The notes under the pieces: model-generated | What the model saw: only the letters and a program-made list of their open reading frames with translations | What the model was told of the DNA's origin: nothing | Database searches by the model: none | Shown: piece by piece, positions 37,079 to 41,638 of the stretch | Numbering within the stretch: position 1 is the stretch's first letter | How the letters are laid out: each line of letters begins with the position of its first letter | Made by a program: the position numbers and the translations under genes | Origin: Blastopirellula marina | Lineage (GTDB): Bacteria; Planctomycetota; Planctomycetia; Pirellulales; Thermoguttaceae | DNA: 41,638 nucleotides | Assembly: GCA_020721965.1 (NCBI GenBank) | Contig: DYLS01000037.1 | Location: 1-41,638 of the forward strand | Direction: 5' to 3'

Positions 37079-37098
37079 CCACCAGCTTACGCTGGTGG
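37079..37098. repeat. Perfect palindrome CCACCAGC / GCTGGTGG at the edge of the RHS remnant
   Basis: Two 8-bp arms flank TTAC. It sits exactly where recognisable RHS coding sequence ends. It looks like the mobile or dispersed small palindromes common in planctomycete genomes (from memory), but only one copy is seen in this window. Confidence 0.6.
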
Positions 37099-37406
37099 CT
37101 GGGGGGAGGCCGAGAGAATCCCACGGATCGCGGGTAACGGGAACCTTCGCTCGAAGGAGGTCGCTACCGCTCGGATCTTGCATAGCGACATGTGCCGCCG
37201 CTGAGGCCCCGCAGGGCTTGCCTGAAAGGGCCTCGCGTTGAGCGTCACCGTTTACGGAACATTCGGGAGGGAACCACGCCGTGTGGACCACAACGTCCTG
37301 TGTTTTCCTTGAACAATCGGCCGCTGCGAGCAGAGCGTTTCTGCTACACGGCTCGTGAAAACGGGGCGTTCTCCGCATTATGCCACATGATGCCACACGG
37401 GAACGT
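37099..37406. other. Gene-free stretch between RHS remnant and next gene
   Basis: The frame of the RHS remnant stays partly open through here on the minus strand and would read ALSGKPCGASAAAHVAMQDP, but nothing in it is recognisable RHS sequence. It may be junk carried with the palindrome or a decayed repeat. Confidence 0.35.
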
Positions 37407-38417
37407 TTACTTGGGAGCATTGCCAAGCAGTTGATAAAAGATGGTCTCCACGGCGTCGGGAGGAATGCCGACGGCTTGCGTGACGCTCGCCGAGCCGGCG
37501 ACAGCGCGGCCGTTCTGAAGATGCAGCCGATTCATCGAGATCCGCAATTGGGCGGGCGGTCTGCTCGTTGCCGCTTCGGGTGTCGGTCCTGGCACGGCGT
37601 TCCAAACACAGCGCAATTCCCCCGAAACAATGGTTTCCTCCAGAATGGGGTCCGGCGCAAAGGGCGTACTAGCGGCAAGGCCGTCGACTCGGCGAACGGT
37701 CATTTGTCCGTTGAATGCCGCCGTCGAAAAGAAGGTGATTTGCGGGTTCTGGCCGCAGGCGGCGCGGCATAATTCGAGGGGTAGATGGCGTCCGGCCGTG
37801 TCCAGTGTCGTTACTACCGCCGTGTGATCGGTTGTCTCACGTGGCACGACGATCTGCAAAGACACCGGTGGCAGGCGGAAATCATCATTCTCAGCAAGCC
37901 AGGTCGCGCGAAAGACTGGCTCGCCCTCCTGAATCGTTCGTTGGGCCAGCAACGCGGTTCCGCACCAGAGGACTTTTCCATCGCGAACGAAGAGGACGCG
38001 ATCCACTTCGATTCGCCAGGGGGTGGCCGGGCCGGGTGCAGATCGCGAACGCAGATGGGCCAACTGTGCGGCTAGCGGCTGAAGGGCTTGTGGAGTCAAA
38101 CGAATCGTGGCCGCCCGGACGTTCCACTGGCCGCTGTGGCGTAGCGAGACGACGACGGTATCGCAATCGGCGTAGCGGTCCTGATTCAGGGCGTCCTGAA
38201 AGGTCAGTCGCGGCCAACGAACGGTGCCGGGGAGGGGATGTTCCAGGGCGGAGAATCCGGCATTGAGCCCTGTTGCGGAGGTGAGCCGATCCCTCCAAGC
38301 GTCGTAATACGACGGTCGCAGGCGAGCCGCGACGACGGCGACGAGCAGCCCGCCAGGCACGAGCCAAGCAGCGATCAGGGCTGCGAGGAAAAGCAGACGC
38401 TTCGTCCCTTCGTGCAT
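37407..38417 (-). CDS. Membrane-anchored protein of unknown function
   Basis: The 336-residue protein has one N-terminal transmembrane helix (RLLFLAALIAAWLVPGGLLVAVV) and a predicted extracytoplasmic body, with many beta-strand-like segments (ATIRLTPQALQPLAAQLAHL, TFFSTAAFNGQMTVRRVDGL). It resembles AsmA/YhdP-like envelope proteins only in general character, so no function is assigned. The start at ATG 38417 is supported by GGAGGCTCGCC upstream. It is on the same strand as aroC, 76 bp after its stop, and may be in one operon. Confidence 0.7.
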   Translation of the reverse strand: MHEGTKRLLFLAALIAAWLVPGGLLVAVVAARLRPSYYDAWRDRLTSATGLNAGFSALEHPLPGTVRWPRLTFQDALNQDRYADCDTVVVSLRHSGQWNVRAATIRLTPQALQPLAAQLAHLRSRSAPGPATPWRIEVDRVLFVRDGKVLWCGTALLAQRTIQEGEPVFRATWLAENDDFRLPPVSLQIVVPRETTDHTAVVTTLDTAGRHLPLELCRAACGQNPQITFFSTAAFNGQMTVRRVDGLAASTPFAPDPILEETIVSGELRCVWNAVPGPTPEAATSRPPAQLRISMNRLHLQNGRAVAGSASVTQAVGIPPDAVETIFYQLLGNAPK

Positions 38418-38493
38418 GGCGAGCCTCCGTGCGTTCCTGAATCGTGGAGCCTGTCCGTCAGGCTGCTAAAAGACCGGCGAGGATGGTGCGAAG

Positions 38494-39633
38494 CTAGCGA
38501 CTTCGCGCCATCTCCTCGAATAGTTCGATACGGCGGCGAATCTCCTCGATATTGTCTTGGCCAAATTTCTCTACCAGGGCAGCAGCGATTTCGAAGGCCA
38601 CTACGTTTTCCACGATGACGCTAGCGGCAGGCACGGCACAGACGTCGCTCCGCTCGTAAGCCGCCGCCCGGGGTTGTTTGCTTGGGAGGTGGACCGACTC
38701 CAAGGGTTTGGCCAGGGTGCTGATCGGCTTCATTGCCGCTCGAATGATGATCGGTTGGGCATTGGTCATACCCGCTTCGAGACCCCCCGCGCGATTGGTC
38801 GGGCGCACGAATCCTAGGCAGCGTTCGTTGGCCCGGGCAGGATCGTAGGTGATCGCATCGTGAGTTTCGGAGCCGAATGTTCGCGCGGCCTGAAAACCGA
38901 GGCCAATCTCGACGCCTTTGATCGCCTGCACGGCCATCACGGCCTGGGCCAGTCGCCCATCGAGTTTATGATCCCATTGGGCATGCGTGCCCAGACCGAA
39001 GGGGGGATTTTCAACGCGAACCTCGACGATGCCGCCCAGCGTATCGCCTTGCTTGCGGCAGGCGTCGATGAGTTCCATGACCTCGGCATCTTTCTCGGGA
39101 TGGAGGCAGTAAAGTGCAGATCGGTCCCGAATGGTCCGGAGTTCCGCGAGACTTCCCTCCCGGGGTGGCAGGTCAATTGGGCCAAGGCTCACGACATAAC
39201 CGAAGACCTCGATGCCTACGGCAGTGAGTAACTGTCTTGCCAAGGCTCCGGCGGCGACCCGACCGACCGTTTCCCGGGCGCTGGCCCGCTCCAGGATGGC
39301 GCGGACCGAGGTCAAGTACTTTATGGAACCACTCAGATCACCGTGCCCGGGCCGAGGGCGATCGAGATCCTCCATCTTTTCGATTTTGTAGTCATGGTTC
39401 TTGACCCACAGGGCGATAGGACTACCCAGAGACAGCCCGCGCCAGGTACCCGACAGAATCTCTACCCGGTCCTGTTCGATTCGCTGCCGCCCGCCGCGAC
39501 CGTAACCGCCTTGGCGGCGCTGAAGCTCGCGATCAATGACATCGGAATCGACGGCGATGCCGCAGGGAAAACCGTCCACGATCGCCAATATCCCTTTGCC
39601 GTGCGACTCGCCTGCCGTCCAATAACGAAGCAT
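38494..39633 (-). CDS. aroC: Chorismate synthase
   Basis: AroC converts 5-enolpyruvylshikimate 3-phosphate to chorismate, using reduced FMN, in the shikimate pathway. The 379-residue protein starts MLRYWTAGESHGKGI with the first AroC signature (GESHG). Next come GGYGRGGRQRIEQDRVEI, RPRPGHGDLSGSIKYL, RASARETVGRVAAGALAR (second signature) and AGGLEAGMTNAQPIIIRAAM (third signature). ATG 39633 fits the family N-terminus; the upstream ribosome binding site is weak (GGAAC), and the longer frame to 39705 lacks family similarity. The active-site His residues (SHG and HGD) are present. Confidence 0.98.
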   Translation of the reverse strand: MLRYWTAGESHGKGILAIVDGFPCGIAVDSDVIDRELQRRQGGYGRGGRQRIEQDRVEILSGTWRGLSLGSPIALWVKNHDYKIEKMEDLDRPRPGHGDLSGSIKYLTSVRAILERASARETVGRVAAGALARQLLTAVGIEVFGYVVSLGPIDLPPREGSLAELRTIRDRSALYCLHPEKDAEVMELIDACRKQGDTLGGIVEVRVENPPFGLGTHAQWDHKLDGRLAQAVMAVQAIKGVEIGLGFQAARTFGSETHDAITYDPARANERCLGFVRPTNRAGGLEAGMTNAQPIIIRAAMKPISTLAKPLESVHLPSKQPRAAAYERSDVCAVPAASVIVENVVAFEIAAALVEKFGQDNIEEIRRRIELFEEMARSR

Positions 39634-40150
39634 ATATGTGTTCCGAAAACGGTAGAAACGGTAGAAAACGTGGTGCGAATGGCAGTTGCCTGCTTGTGTC
39701 CCCAATCGGGCGGGCGACTATGTTTCGTCCAGGCGGTGCCTGTACCTTTACCTATGCGCTAAGGCGTGATCGGGATGCGGCCCCGTGCCCCCTTCGACCT
39801 GCTTGCCAGAACGGTAAACCTCGCCGCGGTAGCCTGAGCGATGTCGGCTACTTCGCGGTGTCCCCGTTCCGGCGACCAGTCGGGAGAGCCTGCCAGCAGC
39901 ACGCGGTGCCAACGTGTTTGGCGACGATTCGGCCCTCCGGTGCTGTCTACGCATTTTATTCAATTCCACGCAAAGGTCCCAGGTCGAAAGTGCCGCTATC
40001 CCACGTCACCCCCTGTCTGCTCGGTGGCGGTACTGTCGGGACACGGGACGCCGGCCTTCGACTTTCAAGGTGGGGCGTGCGTTGCAGCACCTTTTTCGGC
40101 GATGATGCCGCGGTGCAGTCTGCGGTGCAGTCTGTAGCGAAGCCGATACG
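39634..40150. other. Gene-free stretch upstream of aroC
   Basis: No gene is recognised on either strand. The open frames present look like chance. A small direct repeat (TGCAGTCTG twice, about 40114-40134) precedes the 16-bp array. Confidence 0.35.
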
Positions 40151-40246
40151 CCGGATTGGACGCAAGCTCCACACGGTCTAGGCTGCACCTGGCGTAAGCC
40201 GCGCTGGGTGTAGGCTGCACTGAGCGTAAGCTGCACTGAGCGAATA
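40151..40246. repeat. Decayed tandem array, 6 units of 16 bp
   Basis: Units: CCGGATTGGACGCAAG, CTCCACACGGTCTAGG, CTGCACCTGGCGTAAG, CCGCGCTGGGTGTAGG, CTGCACTGAGCGTAAG, CTGCACTGAGCGAATA. The period is exactly 16 bp, as in the array at 9341-9532, but the unit differs. The right-hand units are best conserved. Confidence 0.75.
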
Positions 40247-40300
40247 AACAGGCTCACTCCGAGTGGGAAGCACGTCTACTGGGGGGTATCCCCTGCTGCG

Positions 40301-40404
40301 ACAGTGCAGCATTATTTGCTTGGCTCAACATCTTGGAGTGATTGGGCATATCACTTCGCAAAGTATGCTGCGCGCATCATGCAATCAAGGAGACGTAGCA
40401 GCGT
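40301..40404 (+). repeat. Dispersed 104-bp element, copy 6
   Basis: It begins ACAGTGCAGCATTATTTGC, continues TTGGCTCAACATCTTGGAG and GCATATCACTTCGCAAAGTA, and ends GCAATCAAGGAGACGTAGC then AGCGT. Its length of 104 bp equals copies 1 and 2. It ends exactly 4 nt before the purC stop codon (minus-strand gene). The right end is more diverged. Confidence 0.8.
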
Positions 40405-40408
40405 GGGA

Positions 40409-41293
40409 CTATTCGGGCTGAAATCGCGTTCCGGTGAGTCGCTCGTAGGCCTCGATGTATTTGGCCTGGGTTTTCGCGACGATGTCTTGCGGAAGCTCGG
40501 GCGGCGGGCTGTTTTTGTCCCATCCGACGTGCTCCAGCCAATCGCGAACGAATTGCTTGTCGAATGACATTTGCGGCCGTCCCGGGTCGTACTGTTCCAC
40601 CGGCCAGAAGCGGGAGCTGTCGGGCGTCAAGACCTCGTCGATCAGGATCAGCTTGCCGTCGCGCCAGCCCCATTCGAACTTGGTGTCGGCAATGATGATG
40701 CCGCGTTCGCGGGCAAAATCGGCCCCCCGTTGAAAGATGGCGATACTGCGACGCTTCAATTCCTCGGCCGTGTCCCTGCCGACGGCTTCCACCATCCGCT
40801 CGAACGAGATATTCTCATCGTGGCCCGACTCGGCCTTGGTGGCTGGCGTGAAGATCGGTTCCGGGAGCTCCTGGCTCTCCCTCAAGCCTTGCGGTAATGC
40901 GATACCGCAAACCTTGCCGGTATTGCGGTATTTTTTCCAACCGGAGCCTGACAAATACCCGCGGACGACGCACTCGATGGGAACCACACGTGTCTTCTTG
41001 ACCTTGGCCGTCCGGCCGCGCAACGGTGTCGGATCGACGTTCTCGGGAAGCTCCATCTCATCGACGTTCGTTGTGATGATGTGGTTCGGCTCGTCGAGCA
41101 GGTCGAACCAGAAGGCCGATATTCGGTTCAGGATTTGACCCTTGTAGGGAATGCCGGTCGGCAAGACCCAGTCAAACGCCGAAATACGGTCGGTGCTCAC
41201 CAGCAGCAGAGAATCGCCCAAGTCATAGATATCGCGAACCTTGCCGCGGCGGACGGCCAAGCCCGGGAGCTCCGATTGCAGTAGGGGTTTCAT
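40409..41293 (-). CDS. purC: SAICAR synthetase (phosphoribosylaminoimidazole-succinocarboxamide synthase)
   Basis: PurC joins aspartate to CAIR with ATP in de novo purine synthesis. The 294 residues begin with [20 protein letters not shown], then [20 protein letters not shown] and [16 protein letters not shown]. Also seen are [14 protein letters not shown] and [20 protein letters not shown], then TPDSSRFW and [12 protein letters not shown]. All conserved SAICAR synthetase blocks are there. The length is that of the longer, stand-alone bacterial/eukaryotic type. ATG 41293 has only a weak ribosome binding site (ACAGGA). It is a single gene; its 3' end abuts repeat copy 6. Confidence 0.98.
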   Translation of the reverse strand: MKPLLQSELPGLAVRRGKVRDIYDLGDSLLLVSTDRISAFDWVLPTGIPYKGQILNRISAFWFDLLDEPNHIITTNVDEMELPENVDPTPLRGRTAKVKKTRVVPIECVVRGYLSGSGWKKYRNTGKVCGIALPQGLRESQELPEPIFTPATKAESGHDENISFERMVEAVGRDTAEELKRRSIAIFQRGADFARERGIIIADTKFEWGWRDGKLILIDEVLTPDSSRFWPVEQYDPGRPQMSFDKQFVRDWLEHVGWDKNSPPPELPQDIVAKTQAKYIEAYERLTGTRFQPE

Positions 41294-41315
41294 GCTGTAA
41301 CATCCTGTCCTATTT

Positions 41316-41353
41316 GTCCAAGCGACGCAGCAAGGTCCAAGCGACGCAACAAG
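41316..41353. repeat. Direct 19-bp duplication upstream of purC
   Basis: GTCCAAGCGACGCAGCAAG is followed at once by the same 19 bp with one change (CAACAAG), and then by a partial third copy (AAGTCCAGCAG). It lies 23-60 bp before the purC start, in the leader or promoter. The rest of 41294-41638 shows no gene. Confidence 0.7.
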
Positions 41354-41638
41354 AAGTCCAGCAGTGTCTCTCTTTTTTGTGCGGAAACTGGATTCCGTTA
41401 CGAGTTGGAGTGCCGGGGGCAGTGTGCCTGAGAGACGTGAGCCTGGTACCTGTGGAACCCGAGCTTGTAGCGATAATTATACTTGTTCAGCGGTCAAAGC
41501 AGTATTCAGGGGGACTGTGTGGAGGTTGCCCGTGCGGCCCGAAGCGTCCCACCCGCGTTACAATTAACGGAGGCAACCAAGGCGTTCTTGGCAACGGCGT
41601 GATTGGGACGTCGAGACCGGTTGACGCAATAAGGATCG

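Noticed and set aside
37832-37850. parS-like sequence TGTCTCACGTGGCACG
   Set aside because: It matches the parS palindrome at only about 12 of 16 positions and lies inside a coding sequence, so it is probably chance.

Overview
The window looks like a chromosomal segment of a planctomycete, probably in or near the Pirellulales. The evidence is a planctomycete-type small lipoprotein with the signature LPSPYYLKDDVQYY, a sulfatase-fold protein, a TPR-CHAT protein, two secreted or exported sugar-metabolism-like proteins with twin-arginine-type starts (ThuA and a xylose-isomerase-like TIM barrel), an RseP with several PDZ modules, and an RHS remnant. The sequence is fairly GC-rich, genes alternate between strands with long intergenic gaps, and most operons are short. 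This placement is inferred from gene content only; no database search was possible.

Layout. 1-3.2 kb: a degenerate sulfatase-fold protein, a GlsB/YeaQ-like small membrane protein and a lipoprotein. 3.5-7.2 kb: a remnant of a glycoside-hydrolase-type C-terminus, translationally coupled to a 1125-residue TPR-CHAT protein whose CHAT dyad is missing. 7.7-12.5 kb: an MFS transporter converging on leuS, with a decayed 16-bp tandem array between them. 13.1-14.7 kb: ferritin and an Hsp20. 15.3-18.8 kb: dxr-rseP, overlapping. 19.2-22.1 kb: two overlapping membrane-associated GTPases, one with a DUF697-like tail. 22.8-25.1 kb: ThuA protein and sugar-phosphate isomerase. 25.3-27.3 kb: tRNA-Leu(CAG) with a clear terminator, then a CCA-adding enzyme. 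27.7-32.0 kb: a small coiled-coil protein, an Old Yellow Enzyme-like oxidoreductase and an RND/MMPL exporter. 32.2-35.5 kb: PP2C phosphatase, ParA-like ATPase and YbaB/EbfC protein. 35.7-38.4 kb: tRNA-Val(TAC), a membrane-anchored protein, a frameshifted RHS remnant and another membrane-anchored protein. 38.5-41.3 kb: aroC and purC.

The most unusual content is repeated DNA. A dispersed element of about 104 bp with terminal inverted repeats (ACAGCGCAAGGT and its complement in the cleanest copy) occurs six times. Three copies are exactly 104 bp long and each lies exactly 4 nt beyond the stop codon of a different gene (CHAT protein, GTPase A, purC). Separately, the segment carries many decaying short tandem arrays of 12-24 bp period, both between genes (9341-9532, 31984-32120, 40151-40246, 27622-27708) and in coding sequence (CHAT tail, GTPase A insert, lipoprotein tail). 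One lies in frame just behind the ThuA stop codon.

Most genes are single housekeeping or envelope functions, not one pathway. Functional links visible in the sequence are leuS with tRNA-Leu, tRNAs lacking an encoded CCA with the CCA-adding enzyme, dxr-rseP coupling, the two-GTPase operon, and the oxidoreductase-exporter operon.
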